Positions 9,063 through 18,850 of a stretch of 64,000 bases of DNA are shown one piece after another. The DNA comes from Brucella anthropi ATCC 49188 (GTDB lineage: Bacteria > Pseudomonadota > Alphaproteobacteria > Rhizobiales > Rhizobiaceae). The DNA lies in NCBI RefSeq assembly GCF_000017405.1, contig NC_009667.1:2466001-2530000 (forward strand), given 5' to 3'. The notes under the pieces were generated by a model. The model made no database searches. It was not told the origin of the DNA and saw only the letters and a program-made list of their open reading frames with translations. The translations under genes were made by a program, and so were the position numbers. The number at the start of each line of letters is the position of its first letter. The first letter of the stretch is position 1.

Positions 9063-10817
9063 GCGCATTTCCGTTGGAGCATCCGCACCGATTATCGTCA
9101 ATCCGGAAGTCAGCACATCGGAAACAACCTGTACCAGCCCTAGCCTGGCTAATGACAAGTCTGGATCGTTAACCTTAATAAAACGTAAGTCCGGGTTCTC
9201 TGTGCCTCTATTCCACTGCGAATGGAACGCGCTGGCGAGATCATAGAGGTAAAAAGCAAGCCGATGCGGCTCCTGATGAATGGCCGCAGCCTCGATCAGA
9301 CGCGGATATTCGGCGAGCTTGCGAACGAGTGCAATTTCGCTCTCATCGGTCAGCTTGTCGAAATGCGCAGCCATACCGACCCGGTCGAGATCGGCGAGAC
9401 CAAGCTGATCGGCAGCCTGACGGAAAACCGAATGGCAACGCGCGGAAGCATATTGCACGTAGAAGACCGGATTATCCTTCGACTGCTCCGTCACCTTGGC
9501 AAAATCGAAATCCAGCGGCGCATCGTTCTTCCGGTAAAGCATCATGAAACGAACCGGATCGCGGCCGACTTCATCCACCACATCGCGCAGCGTGATGAAT
9601 TCGCCTGACCGCTTCGACATGCGCACAGGCTCGCCATCGCGGAACAGCTTGACCAGCTGGCAGAGCAGCACCGTCAGCTTCGCCTTGCCGTCGGAAACAG
9701 CCCTTGCGACCGCTTCCAGACGCTTGACGTAGCCGCCATGATCGGCACCCAGCACATAGATCATCTCGTTGAAGCCGCGGTCGTACTTGTCCTTGAAATA
9801 GGCCACGTCGCCTGCAAAGTAGGTAAAAGCGCCATCGGACTTCATCAGAGGACGGTCGATATCGTCACCCACTTCCGTCGAACGGAACAATGTCTGCTCG
9901 CGATCTTCCCAGTCTTCCGGAAGCTGACCCTTCGGGGGCGGCAGCTTGCCCTTGTAGACATGGCCCTTGAGCGTCAGATCGTTGATTGCATTGCGAATCG
10001 CCCGTGCGTGATCAACATGCAGCTTGCGCTCGGAGAAGAACACGTCATGGTGCACGTTGAGCGCATCAAGATCGGCGCGGATCATCGCCATCATGGCATC
10101 GATCGTGCGATCCTTTACGAGAGCAAGCGCTTCGGCTTCCGGCATTTCCAGAAGCTTCGAACCAAATTCCTTGGCAAGCTCCTGCCCGACCGGAACGAGA
10201 TAGTCGCCGGGATAAAGACCAGACGGAATTTCACCGATATTTTCACCGAGCGCTTCACGGTAGCGCAGCATGACGGACCGCGCCAACACATCGATCTGCG
10301 CACCGGCATCGTTGATGTAGTATTCCTTGACCACATCATAGCCTGCAAATTTCAGCAGATTGGCCAGAACATCGCCCACAACTGCGCCGCGGCAATGGCC
10401 CACATGCATCGGGCCCGTCGGGTTTGCCGAAACATATTCGACATTGACCTTCGATCCTGCGCCAAGTTTGGAGCGACCGAAATCCTTACCTTCATTCAGC
10501 ATCGCCGAGAGTTCGCGTTGCCAGTAAGTGGCCTTCAGACGCAGATTGATGAAGCCCGGACCGGCGACATCAACCGTTTCGACGTCGGCATCCGAGGCAA
10601 GAGCCTCGGCGATGCGACCGGCAAGTTCACGCGGGTTCTGACCGACAGCCTTGGAGAGCACCATCGCAGCATTGGTTGCGATATCACCATGGGAAGAATC
10701 TCGCGGTGGCTCGACACCGATGCGCGAAAGGTCTAAATCGCCACCGTCTTTCGGTTTCAGATCAATATCTTGCAACGTCTTTTTGATACGTGCGTCGAAA
10801 TCTGCAAAGATATTCAT
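9060..10817 (-). CDS. argS: Arginyl-tRNA synthetase
   Basis: Class I aminoacyl-tRNA synthetase charging tRNA-Arg. The 585-residue protein has the class I HIGH motif as HVGH at residues 138-141 (in [11 protein letters not shown]) and the KMSKS equivalent MSKRSG near residue 400, with the N-terminal Add1 domain and the C-terminal anticodon-binding DALR region. Full length, no breaks. It is the first gene of the argS - SPOR - nagZ - scpAB - tatAB run. The TAG stop is also the start of a palindromic element. Confidence 0.97.
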   Translation of the reverse strand: MNIFADFDARIKKTLQDIDLKPKDGGDLDLSRIGVEPPRDSSHGDIATNAAMVLSKAVGQNPRELAGRIAEALASDADVETVDVAGPGFINLRLKATYWQRELSAMLNEGKDFGRSKLGAGSKVNVEYVSANPTGPMHVGHCRGAVVGDVLANLLKFAGYDVVKEYYINDAGAQIDVLARSVMLRYREALGENIGEIPSGLYPGDYLVPVGQELAKEFGSKLLEMPEAEALALVKDRTIDAMMAMIRADLDALNVHHDVFFSERKLHVDHARAIRNAINDLTLKGHVYKGKLPPPKGQLPEDWEDREQTLFRSTEVGDDIDRPLMKSDGAFTYFAGDVAYFKDKYDRGFNEMIYVLGADHGGYVKRLEAVARAVSDGKAKLTVLLCQLVKLFRDGEPVRMSKRSGEFITLRDVVDEVGRDPVRFMMLYRKNDAPLDFDFAKVTEQSKDNPVFYVQYASARCHSVFRQAADQLGLADLDRVGMAAHFDKLTDESEIALVRKLAEYPRLIEAAAIHQEPHRLAFYLYDLASAFHSQWNRGTENPDLRFIKVNDPDLSLARLGLVQVVSDVLTSGLTIIGADAPTEMR

Positions 10818-10860
10818 GGTCTGTCCTGTCAGGCTTACGCCGGGCTTTGTTTTGTCGCAT

Positions 10861-10902
10861 TGTCCTACGCAAAACCGCTTCGCACTTTTGCTGGAAATGC
10901 TC
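10861..10902 (+). repeat. Dispersed repeat, type A copy 1
   Basis: Carries TCCTACGCAAAACCGCTTCG followed by CACTTTTGCTGGAAATGCTCT, nearly identical to the copy at 47167-47216 and about 80 percent like the copy inside the DUF1127 gene (41833-41876). It lies upstream of argS. Confidence 0.75.
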
Positions 10903-10960
10903 TAATCCTGTACGGAATCCGGTCAAACTGCCGATAGATGCCGCTTCGTTTGGCCCCCGA

Positions 10961-12169
10961 TTAAGCTAAATCGGGTGTGTGGTCAAACAATCGTCGGTGT
11001 TCTCGCACGGCATAATTGTCAGTCATCCCGGCAAGATAGTCAGCGACCCGCCGCGCCCGCGCCGCCTCATCCAGCGTCTCGCAGCCCGATTGCCACTCTG
11101 ACGGCATGATCGACGGATTGGCGAAACAGGTATCAAAAAGGTCCTGCAATATCTTGTCGGCGGCATGTCTGCGCACCACGACGCTGTCGTGGAAATAGAG
11201 GTTCTTGAACAGAAATCGCTTCAGCACTTTTTCGTCGGTGCGCATGGTATCGGAAAACGCCACCAGTGCATGCGACTGGCCGTGCACATCTTCCACGCTC
11301 TGCGGCTTTGCCGCTGCCAGACGGCGCTGGGCCTCTTCGATCACATCTTCCACCATGATGGTGATCTGCCTGCGCACCAGCTCATGTCCGGTTCGCACGG
11401 GATCAAGGTCGGGATAACGCGTCCGCACGAGATCGAGCAACCGCTTTGTCAACGGTACTTCGTCAAGCGCATCAAGGCTCAAAAGCCCTGCTCGCAAGCC
11501 GTCATCGATGTCATGAGCGTTATAGGCAATATCGTCGGCAATCGCCGCGCATTGCGCTTCGAGACTGGCGAACCGCGTGAGCTCCAGATCATAGCGTTCA
11601 TTGAAGTCGAGGATCGGCAACGGAACAGCGGCATCCGGATGTGCTGCATGAGCGCCCAACAGCGGCCCGTTGTGCTTGACCAGCCCTTCCAGCGTTTCCC
11701 ACGAGAGATTAAGCCCGTCGAAATCGGCATATCGATGTTCGAGCTTGGTCACGATCCGGAGCGACTGTGCATTATGGTCGAACCCGCCGAACGCCTTCAT
11801 GCGATCGTTGAGCGCTTCCTCGCCCGTATGGCCAAAGGGTGTGTGGCCAAAATCGTGGACAAGCGCTACCGCCTCGGCCAGATCTTCATCGAGCCGCAAT
11901 GCGCGCGCCAACGCACGCGCAATCTGGGCGACCTCTATCGTATGCGTAAGCCGCGTGCGGTAATGATCGCCTTCATGAGCGATGAAAACCTGCGTTTTAT
12001 GTTTCAGACGACGAAATGCTGTGGAATGGATGATACGGTCGCGATCGCGCTGGAATGGCGTGCGGGTCGGGCTTTCCGGCTCTGGCACCAGACGACCACG
12101 GCTCCGTGCAGGATCACAGGCATAGGGCGCGCGTTCGCGATAACCGAAGCCTATTCCTTCCAGCGACAT
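10961..12169 (-). CDS. dgt: dGTP triphosphohydrolase-like HD-domain protein
   Basis: Deoxyguanosinetriphosphate triphosphohydrolase-like protein, cytoplasmic, hydrolysing dNTPs to nucleoside plus triphosphate. The 402-residue protein has the HD metal-site motifs: TRLTHT (His about 75), [16 protein letters not shown] (His105/Asp106), and a later Asp in [16 protein letters not shown]. The [10 protein letters not shown] segment is diagnostic of type 2 family members. Divergent from erpA, as in many Rhizobiales. Confidence 0.94.
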   Translation of the reverse strand: MSLEGIGFGYRERAPYACDPARSRGRLVPEPESPTRTPFQRDRDRIIHSTAFRRLKHKTQVFIAHEGDHYRTRLTHTIEVAQIARALARALRLDEDLAEAVALVHDFGHTPFGHTGEEALNDRMKAFGGFDHNAQSLRIVTKLEHRYADFDGLNLSWETLEGLVKHNGPLLGAHAAHPDAAVPLPILDFNERYDLELTRFASLEAQCAAIADDIAYNAHDIDDGLRAGLLSLDALDEVPLTKRLLDLVRTRYPDLDPVRTGHELVRRQITIMVEDVIEEAQRRLAAAKPQSVEDVHGQSHALVAFSDTMRTDEKVLKRFLFKNLYFHDSVVVRRHAADKILQDLFDTCFANPSIMPSEWQSGCETLDEAARARRVADYLAGMTDNYAVREHRRLFDHTPDLA

Positions 12170-12337
12170 TGCGATGCATCCTTCACTGTAATATGATTAC
12201 ACAAAACTGGTGCGAATATTGACTTCCGCAGTTCGCGTTCATAGCTATCAGCTAATCATGAAGGCAAGTATGCGGCTATCGGAAATCTGGAGAAATCACC
12301 CGGTTCGATATTCGCAATTGCAAACGGAACAAGGCAG

Positions 12338-12664
12338 ATGACAGGCATTACCGTTTCAGATTCCGCAGCAAAGCGGATCGCCAAGATTCTCGGATCGGAA
12401 CCGGGAAAGACTGCCCTTCGCGTTTCTGTCGAGGGCGGCGGGTGTTCCGGCTTCTCCTATAAATACGATCTGGTTGATGAGCAGACCGACGACGACATCG
12501 TCATCGAGAAGCTCGGCGCCAAGGTGCTGATCGATTCCATTTCGGTTCCCTATATGGATGGTTCAGAAATCGATTTCGTCGATGATCTGATGGGACAGTC
12601 GTTCCAGATTCGCAATCCGAACGCCACTTCGGCCTGCGGCTGCGGAACCAGTTTCGCCATCTGA
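12338..12664 (+). CDS. erpA: Iron-sulfur cluster insertion protein ErpA (HesB/IscA family)
   Basis: A-type Fe-S carrier passing clusters to apoproteins. The 108-residue protein contains the three conserved cysteines: Cys36 in GGGCSGFSY and Cys100/Cys102 in SACGCGTSFAI. The A-type carriers ErpA, IscA and SufA are hard to separate by sequence alone; ErpA is the usual assignment for this stand-alone gene divergent from dgt. A terminator follows 30 bases downstream. Confidence 0.9.
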   Translation: MTGITVSDSAAKRIAKILGSEPGKTALRVSVEGGGCSGFSYKYDLVDEQTDDDIVIEKLGAKVLIDSISVPYMDGSEIDFVDDLMGQSFQIRNPNATSACGCGTSFAI

Positions 12665-12695
12665 CGGGCGCGCGAATACGCGAATAGAAGATTTA

Positions 12696-12726
12696 AAACC
12701 GGCTGCCATGTGGCGGCCGGTTTTTT
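12696..12726 (+). terminator. Rho-independent terminator after erpA
   Basis: AACCGGCTGCC / GGCGGCCGGTT stem followed by TTTTTT, 32 bases after the erpA stop. Confidence 0.8.
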
Positions 12727-12751
12727 CATGGCTGCCGGAAAACAACCGGCC

Positions 12752-13459
12752 TCATACCTTTACCGAAGCGACCGTCGCTTCGATGTGATCCACCAAGGCA
12801 TCCGGCAGGCCGAGACGACCAGCCAGCATATCCAGATATCCACGTTCAGCCCTGTTATCGGGGTCTATTGCAAGACGCGAAGCCGTATAAAGCTCGACCT
12901 TCTGCTCCTCAGTCTGCGCGGCTGAAACCAGAACATTGAGATCAACGGGATCGGCAAGCTCCTTCTCAAGGAAGGCTTCCGCCTCGTCATCAAGACCGGA
13001 AATCTTCACCTTCTCCATGATGCGAGCCCGCTCGGCATCATCAATATGACCGTCGGCTTTCGCGGCGGCAATCATCGCCTGCACGAGTGTCAGCGCAAAA
13101 CTGTTGCTCATAGCGGGAGATTGCGGGTGAAACGGAGAATCGGCTGGGGGCGGAGGAAGAAGCTCGGGCTCCTTCGCAACCGGCTGTTCAGCCGTCTGCG
13201 GTGCCTGACCGGACTTGTAATTTTTGTAGGCAAGATATCCCAATCCGGCGATGGCAGCGATGCCGCCGACGGTCGCCACATTGCCTGCGAGCTTGCGCCC
13301 GGTCTTCGTGCCAAGAATGGCGGCGGCAATGGCTCCCGTTGCAAGCGGGTTCTTCTTTGCCAGGTCTGTCACCTGCCCGGCCTTGTCGCGGACACTTCCC
13401 GATGTACCGGGTACTTGTGATCCCAGAAACTGCTCGAGAAGTTTCTTGGCGTCGAACAT
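12752..13459 (-). CDS. DUF533/TerB-like membrane-associated protein
   Basis: 235-residue protein of the DUF533 (YebE-like) family with a C-terminal TerB-like helical domain. Residues 45-95 hold a Gly/Ala-rich hydrophobic stretch (LATGAIAAAILGTKTG ... VGGIAAIAGLGYLAY), probably membrane-associated, then a Pro-rich linker (LLPPPPADSPF), then the TerB-like part (DGHIDDAERARIMEKV) with an acidic loop. Function is unknown; the distant tellurite-resistance name is only a fold label. ATG 13459 is chosen because GGAGATATTCG precedes it. Convergent with erpA. Confidence 0.88.
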   Translation of the reverse strand: MFDAKKLLEQFLGSQVPGTSGSVRDKAGQVTDLAKKNPLATGAIAAAILGTKTGRKLAGNVATVGGIAAIAGLGYLAYKNYKSGQAPQTAEQPVAKEPELLPPPPADSPFHPQSPAMSNSFALTLVQAMIAAAKADGHIDDAERARIMEKVKISGLDDEAEAFLEKELADPVDLNVLVSAAQTEEQKVELYTASRLAIDPDNRAERGYLDMLAGRLGLPDALVDHIEATVASVKV

Positions 13460-13632
13460 TCGAATATCTCCTGTTTGGCTCCTGTCCAGAGCAAATAGGA
13501 ATGCAAAACCGCCAATACAAATAGTCTTGAGCCGATTTTTCCCCGGATACCGAAATTGTGGCCGATGAAAAGCTGTGACGCGCGATTGCGCCCTGCTTGC
13601 CCTCACCTCCCCAAGCGCATAATCATAGCGAT

Positions 13633-14415
13633 ATGAAAATCGCGACCTGGAACATCAACGGCGTCAAAGCCCGTATCGAGAACCTCCAACACTGGCTGAA
13701 GGAGTCCTCGCCCGATATTGCCTGCCTGCAGGAAATCAAGTCGGTCGATGACCAGTTTCCGCGTCTGGAGATTGAAGCGCTTGGCTATCATGTGGAAACA
13801 CACGGCCAGAAGGGCTTCAACGGTGTCGCACTTCTGTCCAAGAAATCACCGGATGAGGTCAATCGCGGTCTTCCCGGCGACGATGGCGATGAGCAGGCGC
13901 GCTTTATCGAAGGTGTCTACTCGACGGACAAGGGCGTTGTCCGCGTCGTTTCACTTTACCTGCCGAACGGCAATCCCGTGGATACGGAGAAATTTCCATA
14001 CAAGCTTTCGTGGATGCAGCGGCTTGAGCTCTGGGCGAAAGATCGCCTTGCTCTTGAAGAACCTTTAGTGCTTGCCGGTGACTATAACGTCATTCCCGAG
14101 CCGGACGATGCCAAGAATCCCGAGCAGTGGGTGGGCGACGCGCTCTTCAAGCCACAATCGCGCCAGGCATTCCGCAGGCTTGAAAATCTGGGCTTTACCG
14201 ATGCAATCCGTGCGTCAACCGACGATAGCGGGATTTACTCGTTCTGGGATTATCAGGCTGGTGCCTGGCAGAAGAACAACGGCATCCGTATCGACCATCT
14301 CATGCTGTCGCCGGAGGCGGCCAATCGTTTCATATCGAGTGATGTGGAAAAGCACGTCCGTGCGTGGGAAAAGCCATCCGACCATGTGCCGGTGACGATA
14401 ACGCTTTCGGTCTGA
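13633..14415 (+). CDS. xthA: Exodeoxyribonuclease III
   Basis: ExoIII-type AP endonuclease of base excision repair, 260 residues. It starts MKIATWNINGVKAR (catalytic Asn), has CLQEIKSVDDQFP (metal-binding Glu), LAGDYNVIPEPDD (the DxN pair), and ends with RIDHLMLSP and SDHVPVTITL (catalytic Asp-His). All active-site residues are present. The ATG at 13633 opens the conserved motif; an upstream ATG at 13597 would add an unlikely MPSPPQAHNHSD leader. Confidence 0.96.
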   Translation: MKIATWNINGVKARIENLQHWLKESSPDIACLQEIKSVDDQFPRLEIEALGYHVETHGQKGFNGVALLSKKSPDEVNRGLPGDDGDEQARFIEGVYSTDKGVVRVVSLYLPNGNPVDTEKFPYKLSWMQRLELWAKDRLALEEPLVLAGDYNVIPEPDDAKNPEQWVGDALFKPQSRQAFRRLENLGFTDAIRASTDDSGIYSFWDYQAGAWQKNNGIRIDHLMLSPEAANRFISSDVEKHVRAWEKPSDHVPVTITLSV

Positions 14416-14455
14416 GAACTGACGCTAAATCAAGACCATAGCGTTTCCAGTTAAA

Positions 14456-15250
14456 TCAGAAGTCGCCTTTGGTGACGTAGTCACTGGAGAGTGCAATCGC
14501 ATTACGGCGATCCGCTTCGCCGGCAATCGAGAATGCCTGCTCCTGCATATCGCGTATCCATGGGCAATCTTCGGTCGGGCAGCGTTCGAAAGCTGCGGTC
14601 ATCATAGCGAGGCCACGAACGGTCTTGCCTGCCTGAAACAGCATGTTGCCGAGCATGGCTTGCGCACCGGCATTACCCTTCTTGGCGGCAAGCTGGAACC
14701 AACGTGCGGCCTGAATGGAATTGCGTTCTCCGCCGTCGCCGTCGAGCAGCATTTTGCCAAGCTCGAACTGGGCAGCGGAATCACCGAAATTCGAGGCGGC
14801 CTGCACATAGAGATTGCGTGCCATACCCGGATTGGCATTGACCGGCGAGCCCGGAATACCGCGCTTCACATAGCCTGCAAGCGCCACGAGAGCGTCAGCC
14901 ACATAAGAGTCGTTTTCCGAACCCGGTTCAGAACCTTCGCGAACGATCTTTTCGAAAATCTTATAGGCTTCATAGTCATTTTCCGGCACGCCGTCGCCAT
15001 CGGCATACATGCGGGCCAGTTTCCACTTCGCACCCTGATGGCCGCGATCCGCAGCATAACGCAGTGCCTTGATCGCTTCGTCCTTGTGACCATTCTTGTA
15101 TGCGGAAAAGCCGAACTTGAAGAGTTCAAACGGGCTTCTCGACTTTTCGGAATCGTCATTAAGGTCGAAAGCAAAGGCGCTGTTACAGGCAATGGCCAAG
15201 CCGAGAGCCATAGCAAGGGCGCTATATGAAAAACTGCGGATACGCATCAC
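14456..15250 (-). CDS. exoR: ExoR-like periplasmic Sel1-repeat regulator
   Basis: 264-residue exported protein with signal peptide (MMRIRSFSYSALAMALGLAI...SAFA), the motif FELFKFGFSAYKNGHKDEAI and several Sel1-like TPR units (ALRYAADRGHQGAKWKLARMYADG; AASNFGDSAAQFELGKMLLDG; AKKGNAGAQAMLGNMLFQAG). This is the pattern of Sinorhizobium/Agrobacterium ExoR, the periplasmic inhibitor of the ChvG/ExoS sensor; in Brucella relatives the cognate sensor would be BvrS. The regulatory role is inferred from homology, since the sensor genes are not in this window. Confidence 0.85.
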   Translation of the reverse strand: MMRIRSFSYSALAMALGLAIACNSAFAFDLNDDSEKSRSPFELFKFGFSAYKNGHKDEAIKALRYAADRGHQGAKWKLARMYADGDGVPENDYEAYKIFEKIVREGSEPGSENDSYVADALVALAGYVKRGIPGSPVNANPGMARNLYVQAASNFGDSAAQFELGKMLLDGDGGERNSIQAARWFQLAAKKGNAGAQAMLGNMLFQAGKTVRGLAMMTAAFERCPTEDCPWIRDMQEQAFSIAGEADRRNAIALSSDYVTKGDF

Positions 15251-15695
15251 AACGCTGGTCTTTCACATTCAGAGGAAACATTCATAGAGGACAGAATGCA
15301 CGCTGTTTTCGTCAAGACTGAGACCCGATCTTGGCCGAAAAAAGCCTTACCATCATTGGAAAGAATAAAGGGTGCGCGAACAGGGGTGATCCTGTTCCTA
15401 ATCCGTTTGCTGTGCAACAACGCGCCCTTCGTCATTCCTGCCTATCCTGCTGGAGCCTGACAGCTCTCAATACTTTGGTGGCTTCTGCCTTTCCATGATC
15501 GGTGACGCCAGTTTGTGGCGGGAAATGGGCAAAATGTGCCTGAGCTCTTTCTAACCTAAAGCAACGGTAAAGACTGTTGCTAATTGACAACAAACTGACT
15601 GTTGTTCCGATCAACAATCTGCTCTTGTTGACGTCAGCGACCGGAGCTCGCAGTCTGCGCAAAATGAAGGATGCCGGGGAGTCGCGAAGCTATCT
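15251..15695. other. Divergent intergenic region exoR / thermonuclease
   Basis: 445 bases with no supported gene. It holds both divergent promoters. Around 15560-15635 there is a cluster of TGTTG/CAACA half sites, including TGTTGCTAATTGACAACA and TGTTGTTCCGATCAACA, that could be an operator. The remaining weak open frames show no family signature. Confidence 0.45.
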
Positions 15696-16361
15696 ATGAG
15701 CAAATACCGTCGCCCTTACAGACGTCCCTATCGTCCGGCTCGCAAAAGCAACAGCATAAGCTTTCGCAGTATCTTATTGACTATATTACTATTTTCTTTT
15801 TTAGCCGTGCTTATCACCTATCTGCCAATCCAATCAGCGCCTAAAGAGGCATTGAACGGGCCGGTCTATGTGATTGATGGCGATACTGTCGTTCTCAGCA
15901 AGAAACATATACGTCTCAAGGGTATCGACGCACCGGAGATGCAACAGCAGTGTGTTCGGGCAGAAACCCCTTACGATTGCGGCAAGGAAGCCCGCAACAT
16001 CTTGCGGGCCAGAATCGGGAAGTCCTCGATTCGGTGCGAGAAAGAGGGACGAGATCAGTATAATCGCGACCTGGCGCGCTGTTATCTTGGGGAAACCGAC
16101 CTCAATCGCTGGATGGTTGAACAGGGCTGGGCCGTCTCCTACGGCGATTATCAGCGCGAGGAACGCGACGCCCGCCGCAACCGGCGCGGTATCTGGGCCG
16201 GTCAGTTTGAGCAACCGTCCCTATGGCGCAAGGACCATCGCGATCTTGAAATTGAACAGCCGTCCGGCCGCGAACCGTTGCTGGCTGTAATCGGCGATGG
16301 CTTTACCTATATTAGGGAACATATTCGAACCTTCATCGAAATGATCCTGCCCCGAAACTGA
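15696..16361 (+). CDS. Membrane-anchored thermonuclease (SNase-like)
   Basis: 221-residue protein: a very basic N-terminus (KYRRPYRRPYRPARKSN), one membrane helix (about 28-47), then an SNase/OB-fold nuclease domain with YVIDGDTVVL (metal Asp), RLKGIDAPEM (catalytic Arg/Glu region) and CEKEGRDQYNRDLARCY (second catalytic Arg). The domain faces the periplasm by the positive-inside rule. Likely a nonspecific nuclease using Ca2+; physiological role unknown. The C-terminal tail after the SNase fold is unassigned. Confidence 0.88.
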   Translation: MSKYRRPYRRPYRPARKSNSISFRSILLTILLFSFLAVLITYLPIQSAPKEALNGPVYVIDGDTVVLSKKHIRLKGIDAPEMQQQCVRAETPYDCGKEARNILRARIGKSSIRCEKEGRDQYNRDLARCYLGETDLNRWMVEQGWAVSYGDYQREERDARRNRRGIWAGQFEQPSLWRKDHRDLEIEQPSGREPLLAVIGDGFTYIREHIRTFIEMILPRN

Positions 16362-16369
16362 TAGTATTC

Positions 16370-17002
16370 ATGGAAAAACTGGACGAACTCAGTCACTCGA
16401 TCCGGGCTTGCCGTATCTGTCGCGACACACCGCAGTTTCCGCCGCCCCTACCGCACGAGCCCAATCCCGTCTGCATCGTCTCGGATACAGCGAGAATTGC
16501 CATTTGCGGTCAGGCTCCCGGCATTCGCGTGCATAACACCTCCCTGCCGTTCAACGACCCGTCCGGCGATCGCCTGCGGCAATGGCTCGGCGTCTCACGA
16601 GAGGAGTTTTATGATCCGTCACGCTTTGCCATCGTCCCGATGGGCTTCTGCTTTCCCGGCTATGACAAGCATGGCGGTGATCTCCCGCCGCGCCGCGAAT
16701 GCCGCCAGACCTGGCATGACCGTGTTTTCGCGGCAATGCCGCAGCTGGAATTCATTCTGGTCGTAGGACAATACGCTCTTGCCTATCACCTGCCCGATTA
16801 TCGGGGCCGCAATCTGACTGAAACCGTCAGGAACTGGCGGTATTTCTTGGAGACACCCAATCCGGCGGGTCGAATCGCCCTGCCCTTGCCGCACCCATCC
16901 TGGCGCAACAGCGGCTGGCTCAAGCGAAATCCATGGTTCGATGCTGAAGTTGTGCCCATTCTTCAGGCAAAAGTGCGAGACCTCATCCAAGACGATAAAT
17001 AA
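16370..17002 (+). CDS. Uracil-DNA glycosylase superfamily protein
   Basis: 210-residue member of the UDG fold. It starts with a Cys-rich segment (IRACRICRDTP), then AICGQAPGIRVHN (motif resembling the GQDPG/GEAPG water-activating loop), FNDPSGDRLRQWL, and LPLPHPSWRN (the HPS motif). It starts 8 bases after the nuclease gene, so they are probably co-transcribed. It resembles family 4-like enzymes but lacks a full four-Cys Fe-S ligand set, so enzymatic specificity is uncertain. Confidence 0.85.
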   Translation: MEKLDELSHSIRACRICRDTPQFPPPLPHEPNPVCIVSDTARIAICGQAPGIRVHNTSLPFNDPSGDRLRQWLGVSREEFYDPSRFAIVPMGFCFPGYDKHGGDLPPRRECRQTWHDRVFAAMPQLEFILVVGQYALAYHLPDYRGRNLTETVRNWRYFLETPNPAGRIALPLPHPSWRNSGWLKRNPWFDAEVVPILQAKVRDLIQDDK

Positions 17003-17130
17003 TTTTTACTCCATTCGTTTTCATCAGAATATTTTTCCTGTAACTTCGGATCATTGCGAACCATAAGGTATGACGTTTCACCTATTCGCACAGTTCGGGA
17101 AACGATTTCTAAAACCGGGAACGGAAACGC

Positions 17131-17610
17131 ATGGACAGGCTCGACAGGAAGATACTGCGCTTATTGCAGGAAGACGCGACACTTGCGGTGGCAGACGTTG
17201 CCAAGAAAGTTGGCCTTTCCACGACGCCATGCTGGCGCCGCATCCAGAAACTTGAAGAAGATGGCGTCATCAAGCGCCGTGTCGCCATTCTCGATCCGAT
17301 CCGCGTCAATGCGCGGGTGACGGTGTTCGTATCGGTGCGCACAAGCTCCCACAGCCATGAATGGCTGAAGCGCTTTTCTGAAGTGGTTCAGGAATTCCCT
17401 GAAGTCATCGAATTCTACCGCATGAGCGGTGATGTGGATTATCTGCTTCGTGTAGCCGTGCCGGACATCGGCGCTTATGACGCTTTCTACAAGCGCCTCA
17501 TCAGCAAGATCGAAATTCGCGACGTGTCTTCGTCCTTCGCCATGGAGCAGATCAAGTACACCACCGAATTGCCGCTCGACTACATGGTGCTCGACAAAGA
17601 CAACAACTGA
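17131..17610 (+). CDS. Lrp/AsnC family transcriptional regulator
   Basis: 159-residue regulator: N-terminal HTH (DRKILRLLQEDATLAVADVAKKVGLSTTPCWRRIQKLEE) and a C-terminal RAM/AsnC effector domain (VIEFYRMSGDVDYLLRVAV). Controls genes in response to amino acids in the family; its targets are not evident here because neighbours are unrelated. Followed by a strong terminator shared with convergent cobT. Confidence 0.93.
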   Translation: MDRLDRKILRLLQEDATLAVADVAKKVGLSTTPCWRRIQKLEEDGVIKRRVAILDPIRVNARVTVFVSVRTSSHSHEWLKRFSEVVQEFPEVIEFYRMSGDVDYLLRVAVPDIGAYDAFYKRLISKIEIRDVSSSFAMEQIKYTTELPLDYMVLDKDNN

Positions 17611-17634
17611 TGTTTTTAAGCTATTGATTTAAAA

Positions 17635-17663
17635 GAAAAGCCCGCCAAATGGCGGGCTTTTTG
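17635..17663. terminator. Bidirectional terminator between lrp-like gene and cobT
   Basis: AAAAGCCCGCC-AAAT-GGCGGGCTTTTT: A-tract on one side and T-tract on the other serve both convergent genes. Confidence 0.9.
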
Positions 17664-17678
17664 ACGATGCGGTGACCG

Positions 17679-18698
17679 TTATTTCGAACCGGATATTCCA
17701 GCCTGTTCGAACGTGGCCATGCCGCTGTGGCACAGCGCTGCCGCCTTGACGATACTGGCTGCGAGCGCCGCACCGGTTCCTTCACCAAGGCGCATTCCCA
17801 TATCAAGAAGCGGCTGCTTGCCCATCTTCTCCAGAAGCTTGCGATGGCCCGGCTCGGCAGAAACATGGCCAAACAGGCAATGGTCGATGGCTTCCGGATT
17901 GGCGGCATAGAGAACAGCTGCGGCAGCGCTTGCCACAAAACCGTCGACGATGACCGGAATTTTCTCCATGCGCGCCGCCAGAATTGCACCGGCCATGGCT
18001 GCGATTTCACGACCGCCGAGACGGCTCAGCACTTCCAGCGGGTCCTGCAGGTGTGCCTGATGGAGGGCTACGGCCTGACGAACGGCGGCGAGCTTGCGCT
18101 GCAGCAGTTCACCCGTTGAGCCCGTGCCCGGCCCTACCCAGTCTTCCGCCGTACCACCGAAGAGCGCCAGCGCGATCGCTGCGGCAATCGTGGTATTACC
18201 GATACCCATTTCGCCGATGCATAGGAGATCGGTTCCACCGGCAATCGCTTCCATGCCGAAAGCCATAGTCGCGGCGCAGGTGCGCTCATCCATGGCCGGT
18301 TCTTCGGTAATGTCACCGGTTGGATGCTCCAGCGCCAGATCGAAAACCTTTAGCCCAAGATCGTTGGCAATGCAGATCTGGTTGATGGCTGCGCCACCGG
18401 CGGCGAAATTCTCGACCATCTGTGCCGTGACACTTGGCGGAAATGGCGTGATGTTCTTGGCCGTAACCCCGTGATTGCCAGCAAACACCGCGACCAGCGG
18501 GCGATTGATCTGCGGTGTGCGCTTGCCAGTCCATGCGGCAAGCCATGCCACGATGTCTTCCATGCGTCCGAGCGAACCGGCGGGCTTGGTTAGTGTAGCC
18601 TCACGCTCGCGAACGGCCCTTTCCGCTCCGAGATCAGGCCCCGGTAGATTTCGGATCAATTCTCGGAAATCGTCAAAAGGTAGGCCGCTGGCGCTCAT
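17679..18698 (-). CDS. cobT: Nicotinate-nucleotide:dimethylbenzimidazole phosphoribosyltransferase
   Basis: CobT, activating the lower ligand of cobalamin by transferring phosphoribose from NaMN to DMB. The 339-residue protein shows AGNHGVTAKNITPFPPSVTA and the signature GEMGIGNTTIAAAIAL, the LGGREIAAMAGAI segment, and LDMGMRLGEGTGAALA near the C-terminus. Divergent from cobS, forming the nucleotide-loop assembly pair. No cobalamin riboswitch is visible in the shared 152-base promoter region. Confidence 0.96.
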   Translation of the reverse strand: MSASGLPFDDFRELIRNLPGPDLGAERAVREREATLTKPAGSLGRMEDIVAWLAAWTGKRTPQINRPLVAVFAGNHGVTAKNITPFPPSVTAQMVENFAAGGAAINQICIANDLGLKVFDLALEHPTGDITEEPAMDERTCAATMAFGMEAIAGGTDLLCIGEMGIGNTTIAAAIALALFGGTAEDWVGPGTGSTGELLQRKLAAVRQAVALHQAHLQDPLEVLSRLGGREIAAMAGAILAARMEKIPVIVDGFVASAAAAVLYAANPEAIDHCLFGHVSAEPGHRKLLEKMGKQPLLDMGMRLGEGTGAALAASIVKAAALCHSGMATFEQAGISGSK

Positions 18699-18850
18699 AA
18701 GTTCAGTCCAATCAATGATGGGAGGTGTAAATTCGTTGGGCTCGTCCTATAAGCACTGACGCGAATTTTCAAATCACCTCTTTGAGTTGAAGCAACATTG
18801 AGGCGAATTATCGCGGAAATCCATTTCGGGAAACAAAGTGGAACAGTCAC

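Noticed and set aside
15432..15662. 76-codon minus-strand frame upstream of the thermonuclease
   Set aside because: No ribosome binding site or homology features; lies across the presumed divergent promoters.
18699..18850. Cobalamin riboswitch between cobT and cobS
   Set aside because: No B12-box or conserved junction sequences are visible in the 152-base gap.
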